Shown piece by piece: positions 43,748 through 54,251 of a stretch of DNA of 64,000 bases. A program made the translations under genes and the position numbers. This DNA comes from Pseudonocardia autotrophica (GTDB lineage Bacteria > Actinomycetota > Actinomycetes > Mycobacteriales > Pseudonocardiaceae). Location: NCBI RefSeq assembly GCF_003945385.1, contig NZ_AP018920.1, forward strand, positions 2,542,001 to 2,606,000. Direction: 5' to 3'. Position 1 is the stretch's first letter, and every line of letters starts with the position of its first letter. The notes under the pieces are model-generated. The model had not been told where the DNA came from and did not search any database. It worked only from the letters and a program-made list of their open reading frames with translations.

Positions 43748-45280
43748 TCAGCCGTTCGCGGCGACGTCCTCCAGGAAGGCGATCAGCGTCCGCACCGGCA
43801 CTCCCGTGCCGCCCTTGGTGGTGTAGCCGCGCGGCCCTCCGGTGTTGTACGCCGGACCCGCGACGTCGATGTGCGCCCACGGCACACCGGCCGGCACGAA
43901 CTCCTTCAGGAACAGCCCGGCCAGCAGCATCCCGGCGAACCGCTGCCCGCTGACGTTGGCGAGGTCGGCGACCCGGGAGTCCAGGTCGGAGCGCAGGTAC
44001 TCGGGCAGCGGCATCGCCCAGCCGTCCTCGCCGGTGGCGACGGCGTGCCCGGCCACCCGGTCCCGCAGGTCGTCCGAGCCCATGATCCCGGCGGTGCGCA
44101 GCCCCAGCGCGACCTGCTGGGCCCCGGTCAGCGTCGAGGTCTCCACCAGGTAGTCGGGGTCGTCCTCACCGGCCCGGACGAGCGCGTCGGCCAGGATCAG
44201 CCGGCCCTCGGCGTCGGTGTTGAGCACCTCGACGGTCCGGCCGCCGTACATGGTGAGCACGTCGCCCGGCTTGTACGCCGTCGAGGACGGCATGTTCTCC
44301 GCCATCGGCACGGTCGCGGTCACCGCGACCGGCAGCTCCAGCTTCGCCGCGAGCACCACGGTGGCGACCACGGCCGCCGCGCCGCCCATGTCCGAGGTCA
44401 TGTCGGCCATCCCGGCGTTCGGCTTGAGCGAGATGCCGCCGGTGTCGAACGTGATGCCCTTGCCGACCAGCGCGACCTTCCGTGCGGGCGCGGCGCCGCC
44501 GTTCCAGGTCAGCCGCACCAGCCGCGGCGGGTTCGACGAGCCCTTCCCGACCCCGGTGATCCCGCCGTAGCCGTTGTCCCGCAGCCGCTCGTCGTCGAGC
44601 ACCTCGGTGACCAGGCCGGCCCGCTCGCCCAGCGCCACCGCGCGGGCCGCGAACGTCTCCGGGACCAGCACGTTCGGTGCGGTGTTGACCAGGTCGCGGG
44701 CGGTCGCGACGGCCTCGGCGACCAGCGCCGCCCGGCGGACGAGCTCGTCGGCGACGCCGGTGAACGTCCAGGACGCCACCGGTGCCGACCCGGCGTCGGT
44801 GCTGGAGCGGTGCGCGTCGAACCGGTAGCCGCCGAGCAGCGCGCCGACCACGGCGGCCTCGGCGGCCTCGGCGCCGGCGGCGCCGAGCGTGCTCACCACG
44901 CCGGGGGTCCCGGCGAGCGTGCGGGCCGCCGCACCGGCCGCCCGGCGGATCCGGTCGGCCGCCGCCGCGTCGTCGCCGGCCTCGCCGAGCCCGACCGCCA
45001 CCAGCCGGGGCGCGGACACCGCCCCGCGGGTCGGCAGCGAGACGACCTGCTCGACCTTGCCGGTCGCGCCGACCACCCGCAGCAGCTCGGCGAGCTCACC
45101 ACCGAACGCGGCGTCGACGTCGGCGGCACCGGCGGCGAGCACCGGCGGCGCGCCGGTGGTCTCCGCGCCGTCGGCGGACGCCGCCGGGTGCAGGCCGATC
45201 ACCAGCGCCCCGGCCTCGACGGTGGACGGCGACGCGGTCGTCGCGGCGGTGTCCGGGATGGTCGGTTCGGCGGTCGGCAC
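43748..45280 (-). CDS. pepA: leucyl aminopeptidase (M17)
   Basis: The protein has 510 residues. The C-terminal catalytic domain has [20 protein letters not shown] (metal and Lys site) and [17 protein letters not shown], the M17 signature with two zinc ligands. The N-terminal half (about 1-170) is the usual macro-like domain. It removes N-terminal residues from peptides in the cytoplasm, as a hexamer. The GTG at 45280 has GAGGAG 6 nt upstream; the longer frame is not used. It equals pepB Rv2213. Confidence 0.93.
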   Translation of the reverse strand: MPTAEPTIPDTAATTASPSTVEAGALVIGLHPAASADGAETTGAPPVLAAGAADVDAAFGGELAELLRVVGATGKVEQVVSLPTRGAVSAPRLVAVGLGEAGDDAAAADRIRRAAGAAARTLAGTPGVVSTLGAAGAEAAEAAVVGALLGGYRFDAHRSSTDAGSAPVASWTFTGVADELVRRAALVAEAVATARDLVNTAPNVLVPETFAARAVALGERAGLVTEVLDDERLRDNGYGGITGVGKGSSNPPRLVRLTWNGGAAPARKVALVGKGITFDTGGISLKPNAGMADMTSDMGGAAAVVATVVLAAKLELPVAVTATVPMAENMPSSTAYKPGDVLTMYGGRTVEVLNTDAEGRLILADALVRAGEDDPDYLVETSTLTGAQQVALGLRTAGIMGSDDLRDRVAGHAVATGEDGWAMPLPEYLRSDLDSRVADLANVSGQRFAGMLLAGLFLKEFVPAGVPWAHIDVAGPAYNTGGPRGYTTKGGTGVPVRTLIAFLEDVAANG

Positions 45281-45475
45281 GGGGAGCTCCTCGGTCGTGG
45301 ACGGTCGGATCGGTATCGGACGGGTGGCCTCGCGAACCGCTCGTGCACACACGGTGACCAGCACACGTGTCCCGTGCGCCGGGCGGGTGGGGAGCGGCGC
45401 GGTGAGACCGGACCGAGATGGTAATGACACCCCCGCGGCGCCGCGCGGCACAGGGTCGAATGGGAAGGTGATCGG

Positions 45476-46837
45476 GTGCCCCGCCCCCCGTACCGGATAC
45501 CGATCGCGACCGCGGTCGTCGTCGCTCTCGCGGCGATGTTCGGTACCGGTCTGTATGCGGCGCTGGCCCCGGCCGCCGCCGCGGCGGGCCCGTGGTTCCC
45601 GCTGGGTGTGCTGCTGGCCGGGCTCGTCGCGCTCGGCGTGGTCGCCTCGACCGCGCACCTGGCGACCGCCCGCCCGGCCGGCCCGGAACCGGCCCGCGAC
45701 GACCTGCCCGCACCCGCGGTGCGGCTCGGCGCGGTGGCCCGGCTGGTGTCGCGGGCGGCGGCCGCCGCCGCGGCCGCCGGTGTCTTCGGGGCCTACGTGC
45801 TGCCCACCCAGCCGCTGCCGGTCGCGGTGGTCGCGGTGCTCGCCGTCATCGGGGTCAACGCGGCCGGGGTCCGGGTCTCACCGGCGGCATCCGGTGGCCT
45901 GGTCGTGGGGACGCTGCTGGTACTGGCACTGGTCGCCGGCGTCGGACTGATGACCGATGCGCCGGAGGGCGCCGGGCCGTCGTCGGCGATGCCGGCCAGC
46001 GAGCTCGCCGCCGGTGCCGTCGCGGACGGGGCGGGAACCCCGGACGACCCGGTCGCCGGGACCCTGCAGGCCGCGGTCGAGCCCGGTCCGCTGGGGGTGC
46101 TGACCGCCGCGGCGTTCGCGTTCTTCGTCTATACCGGTCTGTCCCGGGTGGCCGAGCTCGGTGGCAGCCTGCGCGACCCGATGCGGGCGATCCGCCGCGC
46201 ACCGGCGATCGCCGTGCTGGTGACCACCGGGCTGCTGCTGGTGCTCTCGCTGGCGCTGATCCACGGGCTGGGCGTCGAGCGGCTGGCGGTGTCGCCGACC
46301 CCGCTCGCGTCGCTGATGGACACCGGCGGCAGCCCGGCGCTGGGTGTGCTGGTCCGGATCGCCGCGGCCGCGGCGACCGCCGCCGCGCTGCTCGGGGCGC
46401 TGTCCAGGGCCGCGTCGGGGGCCTCCCGGCTCGCCGTCGGCGGGGAGCTGCCCGGCTTCCTCGGCCGGGGCAGTGCGCGCGGCACGCCGTGGGTCGCCGA
46501 TCTCGTGCTGGGCGGACTGACCCTGCTGGTCACACTGGCGGTCGGGCCGCTCACCGCCATCGCGATCGCGGTGGGCGCCGCCCTGGTGCACCACGTCCTG
46601 CTGCACCTCGCCGTGCTGCGGCTGCCGGGCCGTCCGGCCTCGGTGGCGTTCGTGGCAGGCGCGGGCGGCACCGGCTGTCTGGTGCTGATCGCGGCGCTGC
46701 CGCTGTGGCCGCTGCTGGCGACGGCCGGCGCGCTGGCGGCGGGCTGGGTGCTGTGCGCGGTGTCCGCGCGGTCCGCCGCCGCCCGGGGCAGGCCGGAGGA
46801 GACCGGCCCGGTCGATCCCGAGGAACGCGCCGCCTGA
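45476..46837 (+). CDS. APC-family permease
   Basis: The protein has 453 residues with about 11-12 membrane helices (first: [20 protein letters not shown]). It fits the amino acid-polyamine-organocation transporters: an early G-rich helix, [20 protein letters not shown] in the middle (the conserved helix 6 region), and [20 protein letters not shown] later. The substrate cannot be told. The GTG at 45476 is the start. gcvT follows after 19 bp. Confidence 0.78.
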   Translation: MPRPPYRIPIATAVVVALAAMFGTGLYAALAPAAAAAGPWFPLGVLLAGLVALGVVASTAHLATARPAGPEPARDDLPAPAVRLGAVARLVSRAAAAAAAAGVFGAYVLPTQPLPVAVVAVLAVIGVNAAGVRVSPAASGGLVVGTLLVLALVAGVGLMTDAPEGAGPSSAMPASELAAGAVADGAGTPDDPVAGTLQAAVEPGPLGVLTAAAFAFFVYTGLSRVAELGGSLRDPMRAIRRAPAIAVLVTTGLLLVLSLALIHGLGVERLAVSPTPLASLMDTGGSPALGVLVRIAAAAATAAALLGALSRAASGASRLAVGGELPGFLGRGSARGTPWVADLVLGGLTLLVTLAVGPLTAIAIAVGAALVHHVLLHLAVLRLPGRPASVAFVAGAGGTGCLVLIAALPLWPLLATAGALAAGWVLCAVSARSAAARGRPEETGPVDPEERAA

Positions 46838-46856
46838 GGCACTAGGGTTCGCTGGC

Positions 46857-47972
46857 GTGACCGACGATCTTCTGCCCAGCCCGCTGCACGACCGGCACGT
46901 CGCCCTCGACGCCACCCTCGGCGAGTTCGGCGGCTGGTCCATGCCGATCTCCTACCCGGGTGGCACCGTCGCCGAGCACACGTCGGTACGCGAGGCCGCC
47001 GGGCTGTTCGACGTCAGCCACCTCGGCACCGTCCCGATCACCGGGCCCGGCGCCGCGGCGCACGTGAACACCTGCCTGAGCAACGACCTGGGCCGGATCG
47101 GCCCGGGTCGGGCGCAGTACACGCTGGCCTGCAACGAGTCCGGCGGCGTGATCGACGACATGATCATCTACCTGGCCGCGGACGACGACCTGCTGCTGGT
47201 CCCGAACGCCGCCAACTCCACCCGGATCATCGCGATGCTGCAGGACGGCGCCCCCGACGGGGTCACCGTCACCGACCGGCACCGCGAGCTCGCGGTGCTC
47301 GCCCTGCAGGGGCCGCGCTCGGCGGAGGCGCTCGCGGCAGCGCTCGGTGCGGCCGGCGCCGCGGTCGCGGACCTGGACTACATGTCGTTCACCGACATCG
47401 AGGGCGGCACGGTGCGGGTCTGCCGGACCGGCTACACCGGCGAACACGGCTACGAACTGGTGCTCGACGCCGAGGCGGCCCCCGCCCTGTGGGACGCGCT
47501 GCTCGACGCGGTCCGCGCGGTCGGCGGCGGCCCGTGCGGCCTGGCCGCACGCGACACCCTGCGCACCGAGATGGGTTACCCGTTGCACGGCCACGAGCTG
47601 TCCGAGGAGATCAGCCCGGTGCAGGCGGGCAGCGCCTGGGCGGTCGGCTGGGACAAGCCGTCGTTCTGGGGCCGGGAGGCGCTCGTCGCCGAGCGGGCGG
47701 CGGGCCCGGACCGCCGGCTGCGCGCGCTGCGGGCGACCGGCCGCGGCGTGCCCCGGGCCGGCATGACCGTGCTGGACGGCGAGGGCGGGACCCCGGTCGG
47801 GACCGTCACCTCGGGCACCTTCTCGCCCACCCTGAAGGCCGGGATCGCGCTCGCACTCGTCGACACCGACCCGAAGGTCTCGCCCGGTGACGCACTGGTG
47901 ATCGACGTCCGCGGGCGGGCGCTGCCGGTCGAGGTCGTGAAGCCGCCCCTGGTGGAGTCGCACGTCCGATGA
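46857..47972 (+). CDS. gcvT: aminomethyltransferase (glycine cleavage T protein)
   Basis: The protein has 371 residues. It moves the aminomethyl carbon from lipoyl-GcvH to tetrahydrofolate. Conserved parts: [34 protein letters not shown], the Asp-containing region [14 protein letters not shown] and [16 protein letters not shown]. The GTG at 46857 follows the transporter by 19 bp. It equals Rv2211c, next to ilvE. Confidence 0.93.
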   Translation: MTDDLLPSPLHDRHVALDATLGEFGGWSMPISYPGGTVAEHTSVREAAGLFDVSHLGTVPITGPGAAAHVNTCLSNDLGRIGPGRAQYTLACNESGGVIDDMIIYLAADDDLLLVPNAANSTRIIAMLQDGAPDGVTVTDRHRELAVLALQGPRSAEALAAALGAAGAAVADLDYMSFTDIEGGTVRVCRTGYTGEHGYELVLDAEAAPALWDALLDAVRAVGGGPCGLAARDTLRTEMGYPLHGHELSEEISPVQAGSAWAVGWDKPSFWGREALVAERAAGPDRRLRALRATGRGVPRAGMTVLDGEGGTPVGTVTSGTFSPTLKAGIALALVDTDPKVSPGDALVIDVRGRALPVEVVKPPLVESHVR

Positions 47973-48071
47973 CGGCGATGTGACCGGCGTGCGTCCCGCA
48001 GGGAAGGATCGCGTCCCGACCGTCGGGAATCCGACTACTTCTCTCGCGGCCGACGGAGTTACCGTTCACCC

Positions 48072-49193
48072 ATGAGCGCGCCGCAGTTCACCGTCACCCG
48101 CAATCCTGCCCCGGCGTCCCCGCAGCGGCGCGCCCAGGTACTGGCCGATCCCGGCTTCGGCCGGCACATGACCGATCACATGGTCACCATCCGGTACACC
48201 GAGGGCACCGGTTGGCACGATCCGCAGGTCGTGCCGTACGGGCCGCTGACCCTCGATCCGTCGTCGATGGTGCTGCACTACGGCCAGGAGATCTTCGAGG
48301 GGCTCAAGGCCTACCGGCAGCCGGACGGCTCCGTCGCCCTGTTCCGTCCGGAGCAGAACGCCCGCCGCTTCGCCGGGTCCGCCCGTCGGCTGGCGATGGC
48401 CGAGCTTCCCGAGGAGCTGTTCCTCGCCTCGCTCGCCGAGCTGCTGTCGGTGGACTCGGAGTGGGTGCCCGCCGCCGGCGGTGAGGACTCGCTCTACCTG
48501 CGTCCATTCATGATCGCCACCGAGGTGGGGCTCGGCGTGCGGCCGTCGTCGGAGTACCTGTACGCGGTGCTCGCCTCACCGGCCGGGCCGTACTTCTCCG
48601 GCGGCGTGCAGCCGATGGACGTCTGGCTGGAGACCGAGTACACCCGGGCCGCGCTGGGCGGCACCGGCACCGCCAAGTGCGGCGGGAACTACGCGGCGTC
48701 GCTGCTGCCGCAGTCGGTCGGCGCCCAGCACGACTGCGCCCAGGTCGCCTACCTCGACGCCGAGGAGCGGACCTGGATCGACGAGATGGGTTCGAACAAC
48801 CTGTTCTTCGTCTTCACCGGCCCCGACGGCGCCGTCGAGCTCGCCACCCCGGACCTGCGCGGCGCGGTGCTGTCCGGCATCACCCGGGACTCGCTGATCA
48901 CCGTGGCCCGGGATCTGGGGATCGGCGTGGTGGAGCGCCGGATCGCCGGCCAGGAGTGGCTCGGCGGGGTCGCGAGCGGCGTGCTCACCGAGGTGTTCGG
49001 CTGCGGCACCGCCGCGGTGATCACCCCGATCGGCACCGTGAAGCACACCGGGGGCGAGGTGACCGTCGGCGACGGGAAGCCGGGCCCGGTCACGCTTCAG
49101 CTGCGCGAGGCGCTCACCGCGATCCAGCGGGGCGCCGCACCGGACCGGCACGGCTGGATGCACACCATGGTGCCGGCCCCGGCGTCGGTCTGA
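48072..49193 (+). CDS. ilvE: branched-chain amino acid aminotransferase
   Basis: The protein has 373 residues. Class IV fold: YGQEIFEGLKAYRQPDGSVA near the N-terminus and the PLP-binding lysine in GTGTAKCGGNYAAS. WIDEMGSNNLFF follows, and GVASGVLTEVFGCGTAAVIT near the C-terminus. It makes Leu, Ile and Val from their keto acids. The ATG at 48072 begins SAPQFTVTRNPAPA. It is the counterpart of Rv2210c. Confidence 0.94.
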   Translation: MSAPQFTVTRNPAPASPQRRAQVLADPGFGRHMTDHMVTIRYTEGTGWHDPQVVPYGPLTLDPSSMVLHYGQEIFEGLKAYRQPDGSVALFRPEQNARRFAGSARRLAMAELPEELFLASLAELLSVDSEWVPAAGGEDSLYLRPFMIATEVGLGVRPSSEYLYAVLASPAGPYFSGGVQPMDVWLETEYTRAALGGTGTAKCGGNYAASLLPQSVGAQHDCAQVAYLDAEERTWIDEMGSNNLFFVFTGPDGAVELATPDLRGAVLSGITRDSLITVARDLGIGVVERRIAGQEWLGGVASGVLTEVFGCGTAAVITPIGTVKHTGGEVTVGDGKPGPVTLQLREALTAIQRGAAPDRHGWMHTMVPAPASV

Positions 49194-49201
49194 GATCACC
49201 G

Positions 49202-49260
49202 CTCCGAGAACACTGGTCTGGGAGCACTGGTCTGGGATCACGGGTCCGAGGCCATCGGTC
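49202..49260. repeat. degenerate direct repeat CACTGGTCTGGGA
   Basis: After ilvE, units reading AACACTGGTCTGGGAGCACTGGTCTGGGA and a worn third copy follow each other with a 15-bp period. No coding role. Confidence 0.5.
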
Positions 49261-49299
49261 GTGGAGCGCCGCGTCCGCAAGGCGGGCGCGGCGCTCCAC
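49261..49299. terminator. terminator between ilvE and cobS
   Basis: GTGGAGCGCCGCG (49261-49273) and CGCGGCGCTCCAC (49287-49299) pair perfectly over 13 bp with a 13-nt loop. It lies between two convergent genes and can stop transcription from both sides. Confidence 0.8.
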
Positions 49300-49313
49300 A
49301 GCGGTTGCTCGGA

Positions 49314-49367
49314 GCACAGCTGTTGACCAAGGCACAGCTGTTGACCAGCGGACGGCGGTTGACCCAG
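49314..49367. repeat. tandem repeat CACAGCTGTTGACCA
   Basis: Two near-perfect 18-bp units containing CACAGCTGTTGACCA, and one worn copy (GACGGCGGTTGACCC), follow in a row between the terminator and cobS. No gene is supported here. Confidence 0.6.
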
Positions 49368-49400
49368 CGCACTGCGGCCCGATCGCAGCCCGGCGCCTGA

Positions 49401-50294
49401 TCAGAGCGCGGCGGCCAGCACGACCAGGACGGTGGTGGCCGCGAGCGTCTCCGCGGCACCCAGGACGTCGCCGCTCATCCCGCCGAACCGGCGACGGGTG
49501 TGCCGGGCCAGCCCCGCCACGAGCAGCGCGGCGGCCAGCACCGCGCCCACGGTGACCAGCACGATCCCGGGCCCGGTCAGGACCCCCGGGAGCTCCGCGG
49601 CGTCGCCGGGGAGGTAGTCGGCGTAGCGCCGGGCCCCTCCGGCCGGGTCCACCGCGGCCACCAGGGCCGTCGCACCGAGCCCGGTCAGCACCGTCCACCA
49701 CAGCGGGGCCACCCAGGCCGGCTGCGAGCCCGCGACGGTGGCACCCAGCCCACCCGGCCGGGCCGCCGGCGTCCCACGGCGGGCCACCCAGCAGAAGCCG
49801 GCCCGGCCGACCGCTGCGGCGAGCGCACAGGTCACCAGCACCGCCGCCGGTGGGGCCGAGGACAGCTGGGCCAGCGCCGCGGCCTGCCCGCCCAGCACCA
49901 CCACCAGCGTGACGACGGCGAACGGGCCCGCGCCGCCCTCGGCCATGATCCGCAGCGCCCGCTCCGGCGGCCCGTAGCTGCCGAGCCCGTCGGCGGTGTC
50001 GGCCACTCCGTCCAGGTGCATCCCGCGGGTCGCGAGCGCACCCGCGCCCACCACGAGCAGGCCCGCGACCAGCGGGGACGTCCCCAGCGCGGTGAGCGCG
50101 AGCAGCAGCGCCCCACCGGCCAGGCCGAGGCCGATCCCGACCACCGGTGCCCATCTCAGCGCGGCCGCCGGGACCCCGGGCGGGAGACCGCCGTCCGGAT
50201 CGGTGCCGACCCGGACCGGGAGCACGGTCAGCCAGCCGACGGCGAGCCGGAGCCCGGCGAGCGGCCCCGGGGCCCGCCCGCCGTCCCCGGTCAC
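49401..50294 (-). CDS. cobS: adenosylcobinamide-GDP ribazoletransferase (cobalamin synthase)
   Basis: The protein has 297 residues with about seven membrane helices. The CobS signature is ATRGMHLDGVADTADGLG, with Asp residues for Mg2+. FAVVTLVVVLGGQAAAL and the end GGMSGDVLGAAETLAATTVL are also conserved. It joins adenosylcobinamide-GDP with alpha-ribazole phosphate, the last step of B12 assembly, in the membrane. It overlaps cobUT by 4 bp. Confidence 0.92.
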   Translation of the reverse strand: MTGDGGRAPGPLAGLRLAVGWLTVLPVRVGTDPDGGLPPGVPAAALRWAPVVGIGLGLAGGALLLALTALGTSPLVAGLLVVGAGALATRGMHLDGVADTADGLGSYGPPERALRIMAEGGAGPFAVVTLVVVLGGQAAALAQLSSAPPAAVLVTCALAAAVGRAGFCWVARRGTPAARPGGLGATVAGSQPAWVAPLWWTVLTGLGATALVAAVDPAGGARRYADYLPGDAAELPGVLTGPGIVLVTVGAVLAAALLVAGLARHTRRRFGGMSGDVLGAAETLAATTVLVVLAAAL

Positions 50295-52312
50295 CGGGCG
50301 GCGCCCGCCGCGGCCGTCGCGTCACCGGGGACGACGCCGGTGTCCTCGGCGGTCGCCGTCTCACCCAGCAGGCGGGCCGCGGTGGTCAGCAGCGGCAGCA
50401 CCGCGACGCCCGCCGTGCCGTCCTCGGTGCGCACCGCGAGATCCAGCACCGGGGTCAGCGACAGGTGCTCCAGCACCATCCCGGCGGCCGGCTCGGTGGA
50501 GGGCTGCGCCGCCAGCCACCACTGTTTGGCGCCGGGCGCGAGCTCCTCGGCCATCAGCGCGGCGGCACCGACGGCGACACCGTCGAGCACCGTCGGGACC
50601 TTCCGCTCGGCGGCGCGGGCGAGGAATCCGGCGAGCACGATCAGATCGGTGCCGCCGACGGTCCGCAGCAGCGCCAGCGGATCGCGCAGGTGCGGACGCG
50701 CCCGGCGCAGCCCGTCCCGGATCACCACGGCCTTGCGCATCCAGGCCCGGTCGTCGATGCCGGAGGCGCGACCCACCACGGCCACCGGCTCGGCCCCGGT
50801 GAGCGCGGCGACGAGCGTCGCGGCCGGGGTGGTCGCCCCGACCGCCAGGGTGGCCGGCACCAGGACGTCCGCCCCGGCGTCGATCTCCTCGTCGGCGAGC
50901 AGCCTGCCGGTCCGCCATGCGGCAGCGGCGTCGTCGTCGCTCAGCGCGTCCTCGCGGTCGATCCGGCCGGTGCCGCGAACGACGCGGTGACCGGTCTCGA
51001 CGCCGTCGGCGTCCCGGTTGAGCCCGACGTCGACGGTCCGCACCGACGCTCCGGCCGCCCGCGCGGCGACGGTGACCGGGAGCCGTCCGGCTGCGGCGGC
51101 CGCGGCCCGGGCGGCGGACACCTCCGGCGGGTAGGCGGAGACACCGTCGGCGGCGACGCCGTGATCGGCGGCGAGCAGCAGCACGCGGGCGTTCACCGGC
51201 GGCCGCGGCGGGCACTCGCCCTGGCAGGCGGCGAGCCAGACGCCGAGCTCGCCGAGCCTGCCCAGCCCGCCCGTGGGCAGCGCGAGGCCGTCGACGAGCG
51301 CGACGGCGGCCCGCCGGGTCCGCAGATCGGGCCGACCGACGGCGGCGGGCGCGGAGGGGCGCTCGACGGTCTCCGGGCCGGTCACCGACGCGGCGGACGA
51401 GCCGGTGGGCGGGGTGACCGCACCGGGGACGCCCGCCGGGGTGCCGGCGACGTCGCCGGCCGGATCCGCCACCTCGGAGCCCGGGGCCACGGTGTCGGGG
51501 CCCGGAGCCGCGGCATCGGAGCCCGCGGCATCGGAGCCCGCGTCGGCGGGGCCGGGAGCGGCGGGGGACGCCTCGGCCGGGGCCGGACCGGTGACCGGGG
51601 CCGCAGTCGTCGCAGTCGTCGAGGTTGGCGCAGTCGTCGAGGTTGGCGCAGCCGTCGCAGTTGGTGCAGTCGTCGAGGTTCCCGCAGTCGCTGCGGTCGC
51701 CGCGGCACCGACCGCGGCACCCGTCGTAGCCGATCCGGCGCTGTTCGCCGCGGGCCCGGCCGCGCCGGAGCGGTCGCGCTCCGGCGCCGGAAGCCGCAGC
51801 GCCCGCCCGGCGACGACCAGCACCGTCTCCGCGCAGACCTCGGCGAGCGCGGCGTTCAGCCCGCCCAGCAGGTCCCGGAACAGTCGCCCGGAGGCGGACT
51901 CGGGAACCACACCCAGCCCGACCTCGGCGGAGACCAGCACCACCGGCCCCGGTGCCCCGGCCACTGCCGTGACCAGCGCGTTCACCAGCTCGTCCACGCC
52001 GGGCAGCGCGGCGGGCCGGTCCCAGGCACCGGCGTCGTCGAGCACCCCGGTCAGCCAGGTGCCGAGATCGTCGACGAGCACCGGGCCGGGTGTCGCGAGC
52101 GCCGCGGCGAGCGCACCGCCGGAGACCTCCTCGGTCGTCCAGGCCGGCGACCGGCGGGCGACGTGCGTGGAGATCCGGGCGTCCCACTCGGCGTCGCCCT
52201 CGATCCGCCGGCCGGTCGCCAGGTACCGGACGGGCACGTCCGGGCCGAGGATCTCCTCGGCATGGCGCGACTTGCCCGACCGGGTGCCTCCGATGACGAG
52301 CGTTGCGTTCAT
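50291..52312 (-). CDS. cobU-cobT: fused adenosylcobinamide kinase - DMB phosphoribosyltransferase
   Basis: The protein has 673 residues. The N-terminal about 175 residues are CobU: the P-loop LVIGGTRSGKSRHAEEIL, RYLATGRRIEGDAEWDARI and DDLGTWLTGVLDDAGAWDRP. The C-terminal about 340 residues are CobT: VLLLAADHGVAADGVSAYPP and the catalytic Glu region AEELAPGAKQWWLAAQPSTE. A linker of about 145 residues of Thr/Ala/Pro/Gly repeats joins them. Both enzymes belong to the same late pathway that feeds CobS. ATG at 52312; the frame opens three codons earlier. Confidence 0.9.
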   Translation of the reverse strand: MNATLVIGGTRSGKSRHAEEILGPDVPVRYLATGRRIEGDAEWDARISTHVARRSPAWTTEEVSGGALAAALATPGPVLVDDLGTWLTGVLDDAGAWDRPAALPGVDELVNALVTAVAGAPGPVVLVSAEVGLGVVPESASGRLFRDLLGGLNAALAEVCAETVLVVAGRALRLPAPERDRSGAAGPAANSAGSATTGAAVGAAATAATAGTSTTAPTATAAPTSTTAPTSTTATTAAPVTGPAPAEASPAAPGPADAGSDAAGSDAAAPGPDTVAPGSEVADPAGDVAGTPAGVPGAVTPPTGSSAASVTGPETVERPSAPAAVGRPDLRTRRAAVALVDGLALPTGGLGRLGELGVWLAACQGECPPRPPVNARVLLLAADHGVAADGVSAYPPEVSAARAAAAAAGRLPVTVAARAAGASVRTVDVGLNRDADGVETGHRVVRGTGRIDREDALSDDDAAAAWRTGRLLADEEIDAGADVLVPATLAVGATTPAATLVAALTGAEPVAVVGRASGIDDRAWMRKAVVIRDGLRRARPHLRDPLALLRTVGGTDLIVLAGFLARAAERKVPTVLDGVAVGAAALMAEELAPGAKQWWLAAQPSTEPAAGMVLEHLSLTPVLDLAVRTEDGTAGVAVLPLLTTAARLLGETATAEDTGVVPGDATAAAGAAR
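51590..51700. repeat. tandem repeats encoding the CobU-CobT linker
   Basis: The units GTCGTCGAGGTTGGCGCA follow each other three times around 51613-51660 with worn copies on both sides. They encode the TAPTSTTAPTSTT-type linker, which suggests growth by repeat slippage. Confidence 0.65.
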
Positions 52313-52417
52313 GCCGCACATCGTGTCGCACGCCTGTGGCGCGGCTTCCGGAAGGTCACCTCCGGCGCCGCGACGCCGGTCGCCGCCCCCGGTGGTGACC
52401 CGGCAGGCGGGGTCCGG

Positions 52418-53086
52418 TCAGGGGTTGTCGCCGCGCTTCACGCGCGGCTTCGGCACCCGCATCCGCCGCGGCTGGGTCGCCCGGGAGAACGCGTACCAGC
52501 CGGTGCCGAGGCCCCGGATGTCCTCCTCCGGGAACTTCTCCCGCGCCTTGCGCAGCACCTGGTAGCCGAGGAACGTGCCCTCACCGACCATCACCGCCAG
52601 CATCAGGAACGTGAACATCGTGACGTACTGCTGGATGATCGGGTTCTGGATCAGCGCGGCGACCAGCACCAGCGCCGCCAGCGGCAGGAACAGCCCGATG
52701 ACGTGTGGCCGGGAGTCGACGATGTCGCGCACGTGGGCCCGCACCTTGCCGCGGTCGCGGGGGAGCAGCACCCGGTCGTCGCCGGCGTCCATCCGGCGGC
52801 GGCGCTCCGCGGCCCTGGCCCGGCGGTCCTCCTTGGACGGCCGGTTCGCCTTGGCCAGCTTCGCCGCCTCACGCTGGGTGCGCGGCGGGGGCGGGGCGGG
52901 GCCGCGGCGCTTGCCCTCGGCATCACGGCGCTTCGGCGTCGCCCGGCCCTTACCTGCCGTGGCGTGCGGACGCGACTGACCGTCGGCGCCCTCGGCCCCG
53001 GCGCCGTCAGCGCCCTCGGCGGCCGCGGTGTCGACCGCGGTCTGCCCGGCCTGGTCGGAGCTCTCGGAACGGCGCAGGAACCTCAC
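52418..53086 (-). CDS. DUF3043 membrane protein
   Basis: The protein has 222 residues. The first about 115 residues are charged and disordered (TPKRRDAEGKRRGPAPPPPR). Two membrane helices follow (about 137-157 VIGLFLPLAALVLVAALIQN and 162-182 YVTMFTFLMLAVMVGEGTF). The end has RATQPRRMRVPKPRVKRGD. DUF3043, the counterpart of Rv2206. The GTG at 53086 begins RFLRRSESSDQ. The function is unknown. Confidence 0.88.
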   Translation of the reverse strand: MRFLRRSESSDQAGQTAVDTAAAEGADGAGAEGADGQSRPHATAGKGRATPKRRDAEGKRRGPAPPPPRTQREAAKLAKANRPSKEDRRARAAERRRRMDAGDDRVLLPRDRGKVRAHVRDIVDSRPHVIGLFLPLAALVLVAALIQNPIIQQYVTMFTFLMLAVMVGEGTFLGYQVLRKAREKFPEEDIRGLGTGWYAFSRATQPRRMRVPKPRVKRGDNP

Positions 53087-53123
53087 AGCCCTCACAATAC
53101 GGGCCCCGGCTAGCCTCGCCCGC

Positions 53124-54251
53124 ATGCGGATCGTGGTTGCCCCGGACTCCTTCGGCGGAACGCTCAGTGCACGTGAGGCGGCCGAGGCGATCGCCGACGG
53201 CTGGCGACGGTCGGTGCCGGATGCCGACCTGCGGCTGGTGCCGCTCGCCGACGGTGGCACCGGCTTCGCCGAGGTGCTGCACACCGCGCTCGGCGGCACC
53301 GTGCACGAGCTGGAGGTGACCGGTCCGCTCGGCGACCCGGTGCAGGGCTCCTGGCTGCAGGTCGGCGACACCGGCTACCTGGAGTGCGCCTCGGCGTGCG
53401 GGTTGCACCACGTCGCGCGCGAGGACCGGATCCCGGAGGTCGCCCGCACCGCCACCACCTACGGCGTCGGACAGCTGCTCGCCGATGCCCGTGACCGCGG
53501 CGTACGGACGGTCGTCGTCGGACTCGGCGGATCGGCCACCACCGACGGGGGCGCCGGGATGCTCGCCGCACTCGGTGCGACGCCGGTCGACGAGGACGGC
53601 CTCGCGCTGCCGCACGGAGGTGCCGCGCTGGCGCTGTGTGACCGCCTGGACGGGACCCCGGACCTGGGCGGGATGCAGCTCGTCGCGGCGTCCGACGTCG
53701 ACAACCCGTTGCTCGGCGAGCACGGCGCGGCGGCGGTGTTCGGGCCGCAGAAGGGCGCCGACGCCGGCACCGTCGCCGAGCTGGACGCCGCGCTGGGCAC
53801 CTTCGCCGGGGTGCTGGCCGGCCTGGCAGGCCGGGAGATCCGCGACGACGCCGCGGCCGGTGCGGCCGGCGGGCTCGGCGCGGCACTGCTCGCGCTCGGC
53901 GCCCGGGTCGAGTCCGGCGCCGGACTGGTCAGGGGACTGGTCGGGCTGGACGCCGAGCTGGACGCGGCCGCCGGGGCCGGCGGGCTGGCGGTCACCGGGG
54001 AGGGCAGCTTCGACTGGCAGTCGCTGCGCGGGAAGCTGATCACCGCGGTCGCCCGCGGCGCCGCGGACCGGGGGATCCCGTGCGTGGTGCTGGCCGGGCA
54101 GGTCAGTGTCGGGCGCCGGGAGGCCGGCGCGGCCGGTGTCGACGCCGCGCACGGTGTCGCCGACGAGCTCGGGCTGGACGCGTCGATGGCCGATCCGGCG
54201 GGCACTCTCGCCGAGCTCGCGTCGAGGGTGGCGCCGCAGTGGAACCGGTGA
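53124..54251 (+). CDS. glxK: glycerate kinase
   Basis: The protein has 375 residues of the type I (GarK/GlxK) family. VVAPDSFGGTLSAREAAEAI at the start, LRLVPLADGGTGFAEVLHTA, then the central VVVGLGGSATTDGGAGMLAA signature, and GEGSFDWQSLRGKLI near the end. It phosphorylates glycerate to 2-phosphoglycerate. It equals Rv2205c. ATG at 53124; the open frame upstream is antisense to the DUF3043 gene. Confidence 0.92.
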   Translation: MRIVVAPDSFGGTLSAREAAEAIADGWRRSVPDADLRLVPLADGGTGFAEVLHTALGGTVHELEVTGPLGDPVQGSWLQVGDTGYLECASACGLHHVAREDRIPEVARTATTYGVGQLLADARDRGVRTVVVGLGGSATTDGGAGMLAALGATPVDEDGLALPHGGAALALCDRLDGTPDLGGMQLVAASDVDNPLLGEHGAAAVFGPQKGADAGTVAELDAALGTFAGVLAGLAGREIRDDAAAGAAGGLGAALLALGARVESGAGLVRGLVGLDAELDAAAGAGGLAVTGEGSFDWQSLRGKLITAVARGAADRGIPCVVLAGQVSVGRREAGAAGVDAAHGVADELGLDASMADPAGTLAELASRVAPQWNR

